Origin: Streptosporangiaceae bacterium
Lineage (GTDB): Bacteria > Actinomycetota > Actinomycetes > Streptosporangiales > Streptosporangiaceae
Direction of reading: 5' to 3'
Assembly (NCBI GenBank): GCA_030038495.1
Contig: JASHOV010000204.1
Span: forward strand, 1-32,523
DNA: 32,523 nucleotides
A program made the position numbers and the translations under genes. The notes beneath the pieces are model-generated. The model saw nothing but the letters and a program-made list of their open reading frames with translations, ran no database searches and was not told the DNA's origin. Every line of letters starts with the position of its first letter. Positions within the stretch are counted from its first letter, which is position 1. Shown here in pieces: positions 8,336 to 18,566 of the stretch.

Positions 8336-8764
8336 TCAGGGCAGCCGTACCACCGCGCGGGCCCTGGTCAGCACCTTGGCGCCGGCCGACCTGGCGGTCA
8401 GTACGATGGCAACCCTGCTCCCGTCGAGCTTCTCCTCGACCTGGCCGGTGACCTCGATCGTCGCGCCGGTGTCGTCATCAGGAACGACGACCATCGACGA
8501 GAACCTGACCCCGAACTCGGTGACGACGGCACCAGGACCGGCCCAGTCTGTGACGTACCGGCCCGCCTGCGCCATCGTGAACATGCCGTGGGCGATCACG
8601 TCAGGGAGGCCGACGGCCCTGGCGATCCGGTCGCTCCAGTGGATGAAATTGAAGTCGCCGGACGCACCGCAGTACTTGACCAGGCTCAGCCGGCTGACCG
8701 GGTAGCTGACCTCCGGCAGCTCGGCTCCGGCCGCCACCGACTCGTAGCTGACCTGCCCGCTCAT
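8336..8764 (-). CDS. MaoC-like (R)-specific enoyl/3-hydroxyacyl dehydratase (HadB-like)
   Basis: LVKYCGASGDFNFIHWSDRIARAVGLPDVIAHGMFTMA, hydratase-2 motif; ATG at 8764 overlaps TGA of the upstream gene. Confidence 0.88.
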   Translation of the reverse strand: MSGQVSYESVAAGAELPEVSYPVSRLSLVKYCGASGDFNFIHWSDRIARAVGLPDVIAHGMFTMAQAGRYVTDWAGPGAVVTEFGVRFSSMVVVPDDDTGATIEVTGQVEEKLDGSRVAIVLTARSAGAKVLTRARAVVRLP

Positions 8765-9207
8765 CACGCCCCCCGCTCGACCAGCGTGCCGACCGCGGTA
8801 CACACCAGCTCGCCGTCGGCCGTGCGAATCTGCGTGCTTGTAGTCAGCATGACGTTGCGGCCCGCGTCCCTGATTTCTGTGATCGTGGGCTGCGCGATGA
8901 GGACATCACCCGCCACGATCGGCCGCTCGTAGGTGAACCGCTGCTCGCCATGGACGACCATCGCGTAGTTCAGGCCCAGGCCAGGGTCGGAGATCGCGAC
9001 GCCCGCGCTTGCCATGCTCATCACGATCGCAAAGGTAGGCGGCGCGATGACGTCGGGATGGCCCGCCGCCCGCGCGGCGGCCTGGTCCCTGAACACCGGG
9101 CTCGGGTCGCCGATCGCGGCCGCGAATTCCGCGATCTTGACGCGGCTTACCTCGTACGGCTCCGAGGGGGGGAACGTGCGGCCTACGAAGTCCCGGTTAA
9201 CGGCCAT
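8764..9207 (-). CDS. MaoC-like N-terminal hydratase (HadA-like)
   Basis: MAVNRDFVGRTFPPSEPYEVSRVKIAEFAAAIGDPSPVFRDQAAARAAGHPDVIAPPTFAIV; FAS1_DH_region/HadA-type protein. ORF track over-extends to 9474. Confidence 0.88.
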   Translation of the reverse strand: MAVNRDFVGRTFPPSEPYEVSRVKIAEFAAAIGDPSPVFRDQAAARAAGHPDVIAPPTFAIVMSMASAGVAISDPGLGLNYAMVVHGEQRFTYERPIVAGDVLIAQPTITEIRDAGRNVMLTTSTQIRTADGELVCTAVGTLVERGA

Positions 9208-9212
9208 GCACG

Positions 9213-9377
9213 CTAGCGGGTCTCGCGGTGCGGCTGGTGCTTGCGGCAGAACGGGCAGTACTTGCTCAGCTCCAGCCGGTCGGGGTCGTTCCTGCGGTTC
9301 TTCCGCGTGATGTAGTTGCGGTGCTTGCACTCCTGGCAAGCCAGTGTGATCTTGGGCCTGACATCGGTCGCAGCCAC
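9213..9377 (-). CDS. rpmG: 50S ribosomal protein L33 (zinc-binding form, GTG start)
   Basis: Own translation: [54 protein letters not shown]; CxxC...CxxC. Missing from ORF track. Confidence 0.95.
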   Translation of the reverse strand: MAATDVRPKITLACQECKHRNYITRKNRRNDPDRLELSKYCPFCRKHQPHRETR

Positions 9378-9444
9378 GTGGCGTGCCCCTCTCTCGTCTG
9401 AACATCGCGCCGCCCTGGCGGGCGACCCGGGTGGTACAAGGTAG

Positions 9445-9518
9445 TAGCGGAGGCCGGACTTGAACCGGCGACACAGCGATTATGAGCCGCTTGCTCTGCC
9501 TGACTGAGCTACTCCGCC
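9445..9518 (-). tRNA. tRNA-Met (anticodon CAT)
   Basis: Minus strand GGCGGAGTAGCTCAGTCAGGCAGAGCAAGCGGCTCATAATCGCTGTGTCGCCGGTTCAAGTCCGGCCTCCGCTA; cloverleaf folds, anticodon loop CTCATAA, TTCAAGTC T-loop; CCA not encoded. Confidence 0.95.
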
Positions 9519-10203
9519 GCCCTGACCCGTCGGGCTCGTTCCCAGGCTCCAGGGCGCGGAACCGCTCGGAGCCCCTGCCTAGCCGCGGGGCTGATTTAGC
9601 TTACCGGGAAAAGCCCGAGGTCGCGATTTCGGCCCGCTCCCGTGACCTGTCGTTACCGCATAAATACTAATGGTCACTGCGACCGCCCGGCCGCGCCGCC
9701 TCTCGCCGGCCTCTGCCAGCCTTTAGCCGGTCATGGGCCGGTCAAGAACCGTGTGGCCAGAAGGTGCGGCGCTGAGCCTCCAGTATCCTGCCTGGAACGT
9801 CTTCACTCCCGTTGTCTCTCGCAGCATTGGCCCCGCGGGGCCGGTACGGGACCAGCCGGGATACGGAGTCGTTACCAATTCTTCAGCAGATCCGAAGGAT
9901 GGCCGTGCCCGCCTGCCCGAGAGCCGATGGCCGGGCCGTCGCGCTGCCCTCGTACCCGCCCGGACCAGCGCTTTTGGCTGGCTCGCCGATCTCCGCCCGG
10001 CCCGGCATGACCCGGCGACGGGCGGGTAGACACCAGATCCTGAGCGCTAAGTTCGCCTCCGTCAGCCAGCGGGGGACTGTACCGTCGGTAACTGCACGCA
10101 GCCGCGCGGGGCACTCGAACACGTTGAATCATGTCGGCGAGTCCAACTTTGCGGCTATTGTGGACCGTCACAATCGTTTGGCCGGATCGGGAGACCATCG
10201 CTG

Positions 10204-11079
10204 ATGTCGAGGCGCGAGAAGCCAGCAGACGTGAGCTACCACGCGCTGCGGGAGGCACCGGATACGGCGCAAGTGACCGGCACAGCGCTCACCGCGTTTG
10301 CCACCACTTATCCAGACCTCAAGCTGCAGCCTCTTGTGGTGGTCATTGCCGCCTTCAACGAGGCCGACAATATCGGCGCGGTGCTTGACGAGGTACCGGA
10401 GCAGATCCTGGACGTGCCGGTGTCGCTGCTCGTGATCGACGACGGCAGCACTGACCGGACGAGCGATCTCGCCCAGAGCCATGGCGCGCTTGTCTGCACC
10501 CTGTCCGCTAACCGCGGGCACGGGGTCGCCCTCCGGCTTGGCTACCGGATCGCCCGCGAGGGCGGCGCCAGGTACATCGCCACGCTCGACGGCGACGGCC
10601 AGTGGGATCCGGCCGACCTGCCCGGCATGGTGCGGATCCTGGAGGCCGATCAGGCCGACTTCGCGATCGGGTCGCGTCAGCTCGGCCAGACCGAGAACAC
10701 CGACCTGTTCCGCAACGCGGGCGTCAGGTTCTTCGCGCTGGTCATCAGCGCGCTGACCCGGAGCAAGATCACCGACACCTCCAGCGGCCTGCGGCTGATG
10801 CGAGCCGAGCTCACCGGCACCGTCCGGCAGACCCAGCCGCAGTACCAGACCTCCGAGTTGCTGATCGGTGCTCTCCTGCAGGGCTACCGGGTGGCTGAGG
10901 TGCCCACCGTTATGCGGCAGCGCCTGTCCGGCGAGAGCAAGAAGGGCCGCAACCTGGCCTACGGGCTGCGCTACGCCCGCGTCATTGCCAAGACCTACCT
11001 GCGCGAGCGGCGCGCCGCCGACAAGGCCCAGTCCGCGCTGCTGCAGGAGGCCGCCGACACCGGCCCGGCTGGCCACTAG
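10204..11079 (+). CDS. GT2 family glycosyltransferase (polyprenyl-phosphate sugar transferase-like)
   Basis: LVVVIAAFNEADNIGAVLDEVPEQILDVPVSLLVIDDGSTDRTSDLA...ARYIATLDGDGQWDPADLPGMV: GT2 DDGS and DGDGQ motifs. Confidence 0.92.
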   Translation: MSRREKPADVSYHALREAPDTAQVTGTALTAFATTYPDLKLQPLVVVIAAFNEADNIGAVLDEVPEQILDVPVSLLVIDDGSTDRTSDLAQSHGALVCTLSANRGHGVALRLGYRIAREGGARYIATLDGDGQWDPADLPGMVRILEADQADFAIGSRQLGQTENTDLFRNAGVRFFALVISALTRSKITDTSSGLRLMRAELTGTVRQTQPQYQTSELLIGALLQGYRVAEVPTVMRQRLSGESKKGRNLAYGLRYARVIAKTYLRERRAADKAQSALLQEAADTGPAGH

Positions 11080-11183
11080 GGCGGGCCTGCGCGCCGGCCC
11101 GCCCGGCATGCCGGCGCCGCACGGGTTACGATCGATGGCGAGGCGACAACGTCGCAGCGGGCGAGCCGATCCGGGCGGGCGGC

Positions 11184-11876
11184 ATGACGAGCGGCAGGGC
11201 TTTGTGGGCTAGGGCGGCCTGCGACCCGGAGCTGCCCGGCGAACTGCGCAGGCTGATCGGCCTCGGCAGCGCCGCGAGTCGCGGGCAGCGGCGCCAGCTG
11301 AACCGGCAGCTCGACCGGTTTCCTGGCCGCGTGATCTTCGCGGCCGACCTGGACTGGGACATGCGGACGCTGCTGGCGCGAGCACAGCGCGCGGTCGATG
11401 AGGTCCTCGGGTCCGAGGTCCTGGCCGTCGGCCTGTTCGACGCCGACGGGCCGGCATTACGCCGGCACGAGTGGGACATCGCCTGCGCGCTGCGCAGCTT
11501 CACCAGGGTGCGGGCGCTGCCTGCCACCGATGCCAGTGTCGGCGAGATGACGGCGGCGGTGGTGGAGGCGCAGCACCAAGCGCTCGACGTGGCGGTGGCG
11601 GCCACCACCCGGCGGATCAGCTCACTCGAGAATTACGCCGACCAGGTCGCGGTCGCGGATGCCGCACTGCGGGACTGGCAGTCGTCCCTGCGTCAGGCCG
11701 GCCTCAACGACGCGTATTTCGACCTGCTCGCGCGGACGGCAGCCGACGAGCTCGCGGTGTCCGAGCTCGGCCAGCTGACCGATCGGGCCGCCCAGATGGC
11801 CGAGGCGCTTGTGCACGGCCTGGGTCAGGCCGAGGCCGCGGCGGAAGTCCTCGCCCTGCCACCGCGAGCGGGCTGA
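11184..11876 (+). CDS. Hypothetical protein, 230 aa, no recognised family
   Basis: Long ORF with actinobacterial codon bias; no motif recognised by eye. Confidence 0.6.
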   Translation: MTSGRALWARAACDPELPGELRRLIGLGSAASRGQRRQLNRQLDRFPGRVIFAADLDWDMRTLLARAQRAVDEVLGSEVLAVGLFDADGPALRRHEWDIACALRSFTRVRALPATDASVGEMTAAVVEAQHQALDVAVAATTRRISSLENYADQVAVADAALRDWQSSLRQAGLNDAYFDLLARTAADELAVSELGQLTDRAAQMAEALVHGLGQAEAAAEVLALPPRAG

Positions 11877-11920
11877 GGCAAGGGCTGAGGCAGGGGCTGA
11901 CGCCAAAGGGCTGAGGCACC
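11869..11920. repeat. Short degenerate tandem repeat (GGGCTGAGGCA units) across the stop codon of the 230-aa ORF
   Basis: cgggctgaggcaagggctgaggcaggggctgacgccaaagggctgaggcacc: about four imperfect units. Confidence 0.6.
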
Positions 11921-11924
11921 GTCG

Positions 11925-13298
11925 TCAGCATTCGACGACGTTGACCGCGAGGCCGCCGCGGGCGGTCTCCTTGTACTTGATCTTCATGTCGGCACCGGTC
12001 TCGCGCATGGTCTTGATCGCCTTGTCCAGGGAGACGGTGTGCGTTCCATCGCCCCGGACTGCCATCCTGGCCGCGGTGATCGCCTTCACCGCGCCGATCG
12101 CGTTCCGCTCGATGCACGGGATCTGAACCAGCCCGCCGACCGGGTCGCAGGTCAGGCCGAGGTTGTGCTCGACCCCGATCTCGGCCGCGTTCTCCACTTG
12201 CGCGGGGGTGCCGCCGATCACCTCGGCCAGGCCCGCCGCCGCCATCGAGCACGCCGATCCGACCTCGCCCTGGCAGCCGACCTCGGCACCGGAAATGGAG
12301 GCGTTCTCCTTGAACAGCACGCCGATCGCGCCGGCCGTCAGCAGGAACCTGATGATGCCGGCGTCATCGGCGCCAGGCACGAACCTGGTGTAGTAGTGCA
12401 GCACGGCCGGGATGATCCCGGCAGCGCCGTTGGTCGGCGCGGTGACGACCCGGCCTCCGGCGGCGTTCTCCTCGTTCACCGCCAGCGCGTACAGGGTGAC
12501 CCACTCCATCGCATACAGCGGGTCGGCGGTGTCGCCGGTCCGCTCCAGCGTCTCGCGCAGCGCGCGGGCCCGGCGCCGGACCTTCAGCCCGCCGGGCAGC
12601 ACCCCCTCAGAGCAGCTGCCGCGCTGCACGCACTCCTGCATCACCGCCCAGATGCGCAGCAGCCCGGCCTCGACCTCGGCCTTGTCCCGGCGGGCCAACT
12701 CGTTGCCCAGCATGATCCCGCTGGTCGGCAGGCCGGTGCGCGCCGTGTGCGCCAGCAGTTCCGCGCCGCTGGAGAACGGGTAGGGAACGGGGGTCGGGTC
12801 GGCGACCAGCGCCGGCCGGCCGGCCTCGTCCTCGCCCAGCACGAACCCGCCGCCCACCGAGTAGTAGGTCCGGGCAAACCGCTCGGCACCGGCCGCGTCC
12901 AGGGCCGCGAACCGCATCCCGTTGGAGTGGAACTCCAGCCGCTTGCGGCGGTGCAAGACGATGTCCTCGTCCACGTCGAGGACAATCGGGTGGGTGCCAA
13001 GCAGCGGCAGCGTGCCACTCGCCCGGACCTGCTCCACCAGCGGCCCGGCCAGGGCCGGGTCGACGGTCTCAGGCTCGTGCCCGGCCAGGCCGAGCACCAC
13101 GGCCTTGACGCTGCCGTGCCCGTGCCCGGTCGCACCCAGCGACCCGAACAGCTCGACCCGCACCCCCGCCACCGCCGGCAGCAGGCCGCCGGTCTGCAGC
13201 GAGCGGGCGAACATGCCCGCGGCTCGCATCGGACCGACCGTGTGTGAGCTCGACGGCCCGATACCGATCTTGAACAGATCGAAGACGCTGACGGTCAT
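11925..13298 (-). CDS. sdaA: L-serine ammonia-lyase (L-serine dehydratase)
   Basis: [31 protein letters not shown]...[27 protein letters not shown]...[35 protein letters not shown]...[28 protein letters not shown]; hallmark Fe-S serine dehydratase. Confidence 0.96.
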   Translation of the reverse strand: MTVSVFDLFKIGIGPSSSHTVGPMRAAGMFARSLQTGGLLPAVAGVRVELFGSLGATGHGHGSVKAVVLGLAGHEPETVDPALAGPLVEQVRASGTLPLLGTHPIVLDVDEDIVLHRRKRLEFHSNGMRFAALDAAGAERFARTYYSVGGGFVLGEDEAGRPALVADPTPVPYPFSSGAELLAHTARTGLPTSGIMLGNELARRDKAEVEAGLLRIWAVMQECVQRGSCSEGVLPGGLKVRRRARALRETLERTGDTADPLYAMEWVTLYALAVNEENAAGGRVVTAPTNGAAGIIPAVLHYYTRFVPGADDAGIIRFLLTAGAIGVLFKENASISGAEVGCQGEVGSACSMAAAGLAEVIGGTPAQVENAAEIGVEHNLGLTCDPVGGLVQIPCIERNAIGAVKAITAARMAVRGDGTHTVSLDKAIKTMRETGADMKIKYKETARGGLAVNVVEC

Positions 13299-13312
13299 TG
13301 GCAGCCTCCTCT

Positions 13313-13339
13313 CGGGGGTTACGGGGGTCGTCCCCCGGC
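13313..13339. repeat. Palindromic repeat copy B (CGGGGGTCGTCCCCCG) upstream of sdaA RBS
   Basis: gggggttacgggggtcgtcccccggc; shares the 13-mer GGGGGTCGTCCCC with 8036-8051 (reverse complement) and 18677-18693. Confidence 0.6.
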
Positions 13340-13381
13340 TAGCAGCCGCCGCTTCTGTCCGGTTACGCCGTCCTTGCGAGG

Positions 13382-15907
13382 CTAGCCGGCAGGCCTCGAC
13401 GACGGGACCGGCCTGACCCGGCTGCCCGCCGGATCGTACGGCGAACGCAGGCTGACCGCCGCGTCCACCAGATGCCCGCCGACGTTGACCTGATAGCTGC
13501 CCGACCGGGCAAAGTCCGCTGTGACGACGCCACCCGCCGGGTCCCGCAGGTAGCCAAGTCCGACCGCCGCGCCTAGCGTGGCCCCGAAGGCACCCGAGGT
13601 CAGCTGGCCGGCCGCCTGCCCGTCGCGCAGCAGCAGCTCGCCGCCCCACAGCATCGCGCTGCCGTCGGCCAGCACAACCGAGACTAGCCGCCGCCGCGGC
13701 CCGTCCGTCATGGCCTTCTCGACCGCCTCCCGGCCAAGGAAGTCGAGGCTTCCGCCCAGCTTGCAGGCGAACAGCAGGCCGGCTTCGGCCGGGTTGTAGT
13801 CGGGCGTGAGCTCGCGGCCGAAGGCACGGTAGCCCTTCTCCAGGCGCAGCGACTCGATCGCGTAGTAGCCGGCGTTGGCCACGCCGAGGTCAGCGCCTGT
13901 TGCCATCAGGTCCTCGTAGACGCCGACGGCGAACTCGGTGGGCACGTACAGCTCCCACCCCAGCTCGCCGACGTAGGTGATCCTCGTTGCCCACACCGTG
14001 GCGTACCCGAGGTCGATGCTGGCGCTGCTGCCGAACGGGAACGCCGGGTCGTCGAGGCCGACCCTGGTCAGCCGGCCGAGCAGCTCCCTGGACGCGGGTC
14101 CCATGACGCCGTAGACGGCATAGGCCGACGTCACGTCGGTGACCGTCACGTGGCTGCCCGCCGGGGCGTGGCGCCGGATCAGGTCGGCGTCCCGCTCGGT
14201 GGTGGCCGAGCTCGCCACCAGCAGGTACTCGGTGGCCGACAGCCGGGTCGCGGTGATGTCGGACTCGTAGGTGCCGCGATCGTTGAGCATGCCGGTGTAC
14301 ACGGTGCGGCCCGGCGGTACCGCGACGTCGTTGGTGCACAGCCACTGCAGTGCGGCCTCGGCGTCCTCGCCCGACACCAGGTACTTGGAGAACGAGGTCT
14401 GGTCGAACACCGCGACCCGCTGCCGGGTAGCCTCCTGCTCCGCCGATGACCACGGCTGCCAGTTCTGCTGACCCCAGGAGTACTCGATCACCGCGGACTC
14501 TCCCAGCGGGGCGAAGAAATTGGCCCGTTCCCAGCCCATCTTGCTGCCGAAGCACGCGCCCGCCTGCGCGAGCTGCGGGTAGATCGGCGAGCGCCGGAAC
14601 GGCCGGCCGGTCTCCAGCTCGCGGTTCGGCCACGGGATCGCGTAGTGCACGGCGAGTACCTCGCTGACCCGGTCACGCAGCCATCGGCTGTTGCCGTTGA
14701 ACGCGGCGAACCGGCGGATGTCCACGGAGGTCAGGTCCGTGTCCGGCTGCCCGTCGGTGATCCACTGCGCGAGCGCAAGGCCGGCCCCGCCCGCCGAGGC
14801 GACGCCGACCGAGTTGAAGCCCGCGGCGACGAAGAACCCGGCCAGCTCCGGCGCCTCGCCGAGGATGAACTGGTTGTCGGGGGTGAAGCTCTCCGGCCCG
14901 TTGTAGAACTTGCGGATCCCGGTTTCTGCCAGCACCGGCAGCCGTTGCATCGCGCTGTCCATCAGCACGCTGAAGTGGTCCCAGTCCTCGTCAAGCAGCT
15001 GGAATTCGAACGGGAACGGCAGCTCCTCCGGCGCGACCCACGGCTTGGCCTCCGGCTCGAAGCCGCCGACGACCAGGCCGCCGGTCTCCTCCTTGAAGTA
15101 GGTGTAGCCGTCGGGGTCACGCAGCACGGGCAGTCCCGTATGCACGCCAGGGATCTGCTCGGTGACCACGTAGAAATGCTCGGCCGAGTGCAGCGGGACC
15201 GTCACCCCGGCCATGGCGCCCACCTGCTTGGCCCACTGCCCCGCGCAGTTGACCACCACCTCGGCCTCGACGTCGCCGCAGTCCGTGCGCACCCCCGTGA
15301 CCCTCCCGCCGCGGCTCATGATGCCGGTGACCCGGACCCGCTCGCGGATCACCGCGCCGCGCCGGCGGGCGCCGCGCGCGAGCGCCGCGGTCAGGTCAAC
15401 CGGGTCAGCCCGGCCGTCGCCCGGCAGCCAGAGCGCGCCGACCAGATCATCGGTGCGCAGCAGCGGATAGCGCTGCCCTGCTTCCGAGGCGCTGATCACT
15501 TCACAATCGATGCCGTAGGCCTGCCCGGTGGCCTCGGTGCGGCGCAGCGCCGTCATTCGGTCCGCGGTCCTGGCCACGATGACGCCGCCGCAGCGCCGGA
15601 ATCCGGTCGCCTGCCCCGTCTCCTGCTCCAGCTGCTCGTACAGCCGGGCGGAGTACTGCACCAGGCGGGTCCCGGCCTCGTAGGCCCGCAGCTGGCCGAC
15701 CAGGCCCGCCGCGTGCCAGGTGGTACCGCAGGACAGCTGGCCCTGCTCGAGCAGCAGCACGTCGGTCCAGCCCAGGGCGGTGAGGTGATAGGCCACGCTG
15801 GTACCGATGACGCCGCCGCCGATGATCACGGCCCGAGCCCGGCCGGGCAGGTCCCCCGCGGTCAGCGGCCCCGCGGTCAGCGGTACCGCCCTCGGCCCCG
15901 TTCCCAT
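13382..15907 (-). CDS. Dimethylglycine/sarcosine dehydrogenase-type FAD oxidoreductase fused to GcvT (aminomethyltransferase) domain
   Basis: [54 protein letters not shown]-terminal folate-binding GcvT-like [29 protein letters not shown]...[22 protein letters not shown]. Confidence 0.93.
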   Translation of the reverse strand: MGTGPRAVPLTAGPLTAGDLPGRARAVIIGGGVIGTSVAYHLTALGWTDVLLLEQGQLSCGTTWHAAGLVGQLRAYEAGTRLVQYSARLYEQLEQETGQATGFRRCGGVIVARTADRMTALRRTEATGQAYGIDCEVISASEAGQRYPLLRTDDLVGALWLPGDGRADPVDLTAALARGARRRGAVIRERVRVTGIMSRGGRVTGVRTDCGDVEAEVVVNCAGQWAKQVGAMAGVTVPLHSAEHFYVVTEQIPGVHTGLPVLRDPDGYTYFKEETGGLVVGGFEPEAKPWVAPEELPFPFEFQLLDEDWDHFSVLMDSAMQRLPVLAETGIRKFYNGPESFTPDNQFILGEAPELAGFFVAAGFNSVGVASAGGAGLALAQWITDGQPDTDLTSVDIRRFAAFNGNSRWLRDRVSEVLAVHYAIPWPNRELETGRPFRRSPIYPQLAQAGACFGSKMGWERANFFAPLGESAVIEYSWGQQNWQPWSSAEQEATRQRVAVFDQTSFSKYLVSGEDAEAALQWLCTNDVAVPPGRTVYTGMLNDRGTYESDITATRLSATEYLLVASSATTERDADLIRRHAPAGSHVTVTDVTSAYAVYGVMGPASRELLGRLTRVGLDDPAFPFGSSASIDLGYATVWATRITYVGELGWELYVPTEFAVGVYEDLMATGADLGVANAGYYAIESLRLEKGYRAFGRELTPDYNPAEAGLLFACKLGGSLDFLGREAVEKAMTDGPRRRLVSVVLADGSAMLWGGELLLRDGQAAGQLTSGAFGATLGAAVGLGYLRDPAGGVVTADFARSGSYQVNVGGHLVDAAVSLRSPYDPAGSRVRPVPSSRPAG

Positions 15908-15908
15908 G

Positions 15909-16829
15909 TCAGTCCTCGTCCTGCACGTCGCTGAGCAGCCGGGCGAACCCCGGGCTGCGCAAGCCGGCCGCGGCCACCTCGAATTTCTCCATCGCCCACG
16001 ACCAGAAGTCGAAGTCGAGTTCGCTGCGCGCGTGCTGAATCGCGCCCCACAGCGTCCAGCCGTACCTGGCCACCAGCCCGAACAGCTGCGCCCGCGCGAT
16101 CCGGCTGCGCCGCGCGCGGCCGTAGTACGCGGTGACGAGCGCGGCGAGCGCGGGGCCGTCCAGCCCGGACTCGGCGGCGACATTGCCGAGCTCGAAGCAG
16201 GGGTCGTTGTTGCCGGAGTACTCGTAGTCGATCAGCCACAGCCGCGCGCCGTCGTCGATGAAGTTGGCCGCCAGCAGGTCGTTGTTGCACGGAACGGTGC
16301 CCTCGTCCCGTACGGCGAGCGCGCCGCGTGCGGCCTCGAACGCGGGCAGCAGGTCCGCGTAGCCTGCCGGAATCCGCATCCCGGCCGCGGTCGCGGTGGC
16401 GTAGTAGCGCGGCTGGATCTCGAACATGTCGAAGTCGCCGACGAACCGGCCGGCCGCGTGCAGGGTCCGGCAGGCCGCGGCTATCCGCGGGATCATCGCG
16501 GCGTCCGCGACGTCGGCGCTGCTCAGCGTCCTGCCCTCGACGAAGCCGAGCACCATGACCCGGTCCTCCGGCCGGAACTCGACCACGGGCGCACCGACTC
16601 CGGCCTGCGCGGCGAGCACGGAGTTGCGGTACTCGCGCTCGCGGTCGATGCCGAGCAGAGCGCCGTAGTCCGACCAGATCCGCGCGACGTAGCACCCGCT
16701 GCCGGTGACGACCTTGAAGTTCTGGTTGGTCAGCCCGCCGGGAAGCCCGCTGACCATGCGCGCTCCGGTCAGGCTTGGCACCCTGGAGAGCACGTCCTCG
16801 ACCCGATCAGACACTGTCTGAGCACTCAC
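15909..16829 (-). CDS. Choline/ethanolamine kinase-like (aminoglycoside phosphotransferase superfamily) protein
   Basis: GGLTNQNFKVVTGSGCYVARIWSDYGALLGIDREREYRN...VPCNNDLLAANFIDDGARLWLIDYEYSGNNDPCFELGN; choline-kinase-like HND/IDYEYS motifs. Confidence 0.88.
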   Translation of the reverse strand: MSAQTVSDRVEDVLSRVPSLTGARMVSGLPGGLTNQNFKVVTGSGCYVARIWSDYGALLGIDREREYRNSVLAAQAGVGAPVVEFRPEDRVMVLGFVEGRTLSSADVADAAMIPRIAAACRTLHAAGRFVGDFDMFEIQPRYYATATAAGMRIPAGYADLLPAFEAARGALAVRDEGTVPCNNDLLAANFIDDGARLWLIDYEYSGNNDPCFELGNVAAESGLDGPALAALVTAYYGRARRSRIARAQLFGLVARYGWTLWGAIQHARSELDFDFWSWAMEKFEVAAAGLRSPGFARLLSDVQDED

Positions 16830-16859
16830 TCCCGCAGGCTATGAGCGAATCCCGCAAAG

Positions 16860-16867
16860 GTCTAGAC
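16860..16867. promoter_or_regulatory. Candidate GntR/HutC-type operator GTCTAGAC in divergent promoter region
   Basis: Perfect 8-bp palindrome in aaagGTCTAGACgaaa between divergent genes; imperfect GTCTGGAC at 16913-16920; a cognate-type GntR/UTRA regulator lies at 18816. Confidence 0.35.
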
Positions 16868-16985
16868 GAAAAGGCCGGTGTTTTGCCCGGCTATCCCGAA
16901 TGTCAGCTTAGGGTCTGGACAGTTAGCATACGCGGCACCTACGCTACGCGTCATCGACGGTCGCAGCGATAGCGAGGACCCGCCC

Positions 16986-18554
16986 GTGAGCGCCACATCG
17001 GACGTCAGCAGCGGTCACGACCGGGACTCGGCCGACCTTGCCCGATTTGGCTACCGGCAGGAGCTGAAACGGTCGCTGGGGGGGTTCAGCTCGTTCGCCG
17101 TGGCCTTCAGCTACATCTCGCCGTCGACCGGAATCTTCACGCTATTCGCGCTCGGTCTCACCACGATCGGCGGCGTATTCATCTGGACCTGGCCGGTCGT
17201 CGCCCTCGGGCAGTTCATCATCGCGCTGAACTTCGCCGAGGTCACTAGCCACTTCCCGCTGGCCGGCTCGGTGTTCCAGTGGTCCAAGTACATGGCCAAC
17301 AGGACCTATTCCTGGTTCACCGGCTGGATCTACCTGTTCGCGGGCATCATCACGGTCACGGCCGTGGTCGGGACGCTGCCGATCGCGCTCATCCCTGCCC
17401 TCAACGGCCTCGGCTGGCATAGCCTCGGAGCCGGAAGCTCGACAACCTACCTGCACACCGAGCTCGTGCTCGCGCTGATCGCTCTGGTCGTGATCACCGT
17501 GCTGAACATCTACGGTGTGCGGCTGGTCGCGATCATCAACAACACCGGGGTCCTGTTCGAGATCCTCGGCATGTTCGTGTTCGCCCTCGTGCTGCTGGCC
17601 TTTCACAACCACCAGGGCTTCCGCGTGGTCACCAACAGCGCGGGGCTGCACGTCGGGGCGAATACCTTCCTGCTCGCGATGTTCATGAGCCTGTTCGTGA
17701 TCTACGGCTTCGACACCGCGTCGACTCTGGCCGAGGAAACCCGTGACCCGAGGCGGGCCGCGCCGAAGGCAGTGTTGTTCTCGGTCGTGGGCGCGTTCAT
17801 CATCGGCGGCGTATTCCTGCTGGGCACGCTGATGGCGATCCCGAACATGCACAGGGCGCTGGTCGGCAACAGCGGGGCCGGCTGGGGCCCGCAGAACATC
17901 ATCGAGGCGAACTTCTCACACCCGTTCGCGACGATCTACCTCCTCGTGGTGTCCGCGGCCATCTTCGTCTGCTGCCTGTCGATCCTGGCCGCAACCATCC
18001 GGCTGACGTTCGGCATGGCCCGCGACAACCAGCTGCCGTTCTCCAAGCCGCTGGCCAGGGTGTCGCCGACCCTGCACACGCCGGTCTGGACCTGCGTCAC
18101 GATCGCGGTAATCTCGGCGATCCCGTTCATCCAGTACTCCGGGGCCGGGACCATCGCGATCGCCGCGACCGCGCTGATCTACCTCAGCTACTTCCTGGGC
18201 AACCTGGCCATCCTGCGTGACCGGCTGCGAGGCTGGCCGCGGACCGCGGCTCCGTTCAAGCTCGGGCGATGGGGCCTCGCGATAAACCTTGTGGGCCTGG
18301 TCTATGGCGGCGCGATGCTGGTCAACTTCGCGTGGCCGCGGATCGCGAGCAACCCAGAACCGAAGCAGACCGTTGCCCCGGCTCAGCTCAACTTCCACCT
18401 CGGCTTCCTGAACGATATTCCGATCCTGTGGACGGTGTTCGTCGTCATCGTCCTGATCGGCGCTATCTACTACCTGGTCACCGGCAGGACCAAGGAGTTC
18501 GCGCCGGTGACGGCGCCCGAGGGCGAGCCGGTGCCCGCCCGAGGGGCCGCGTAG
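16986..18554 (+). CDS. APC-superfamily amino acid/amine permease
   Basis: VSATSDVSSGHDRDSADLARFGYRQELKRSLGGFSSFAVAFSYISPSTGIFTLFALGLTTIGGVFIWTWPVV...; about 12 hydrophobic segments. GTG start. Confidence 0.9.
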   Translation: MSATSDVSSGHDRDSADLARFGYRQELKRSLGGFSSFAVAFSYISPSTGIFTLFALGLTTIGGVFIWTWPVVALGQFIIALNFAEVTSHFPLAGSVFQWSKYMANRTYSWFTGWIYLFAGIITVTAVVGTLPIALIPALNGLGWHSLGAGSSTTYLHTELVLALIALVVITVLNIYGVRLVAIINNTGVLFEILGMFVFALVLLAFHNHQGFRVVTNSAGLHVGANTFLLAMFMSLFVIYGFDTASTLAEETRDPRRAAPKAVLFSVVGAFIIGGVFLLGTLMAIPNMHRALVGNSGAGWGPQNIIEANFSHPFATIYLLVVSAAIFVCCLSILAATIRLTFGMARDNQLPFSKPLARVSPTLHTPVWTCVTIAVISAIPFIQYSGAGTIAIAATALIYLSYFLGNLAILRDRLRGWPRTAAPFKLGRWGLAINLVGLVYGGAMLVNFAWPRIASNPEPKQTVAPAQLNFHLGFLNDIPILWTVFVVIVLIGAIYYLVTGRTKEFAPVTAPEGEPVPARGAA

Positions 18555-18566
18555 AGCATGCAAGCA

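Noticed and set aside
9872-10258. 128-aa minus ORF in the gap before the GT2 gene
   Set aside because: No recognisable domain and weak composition; overlaps the GT2 start.
12039-13247. 402-aa plus-strand ORF antisense to sdaA
   Set aside because: Shadow ORF; sdaA on the other strand is unambiguous.
14645-15934. 429-aa plus-strand ORF antisense to the dehydrogenase
   Set aside because: Shadow ORF with no recognisable domain.
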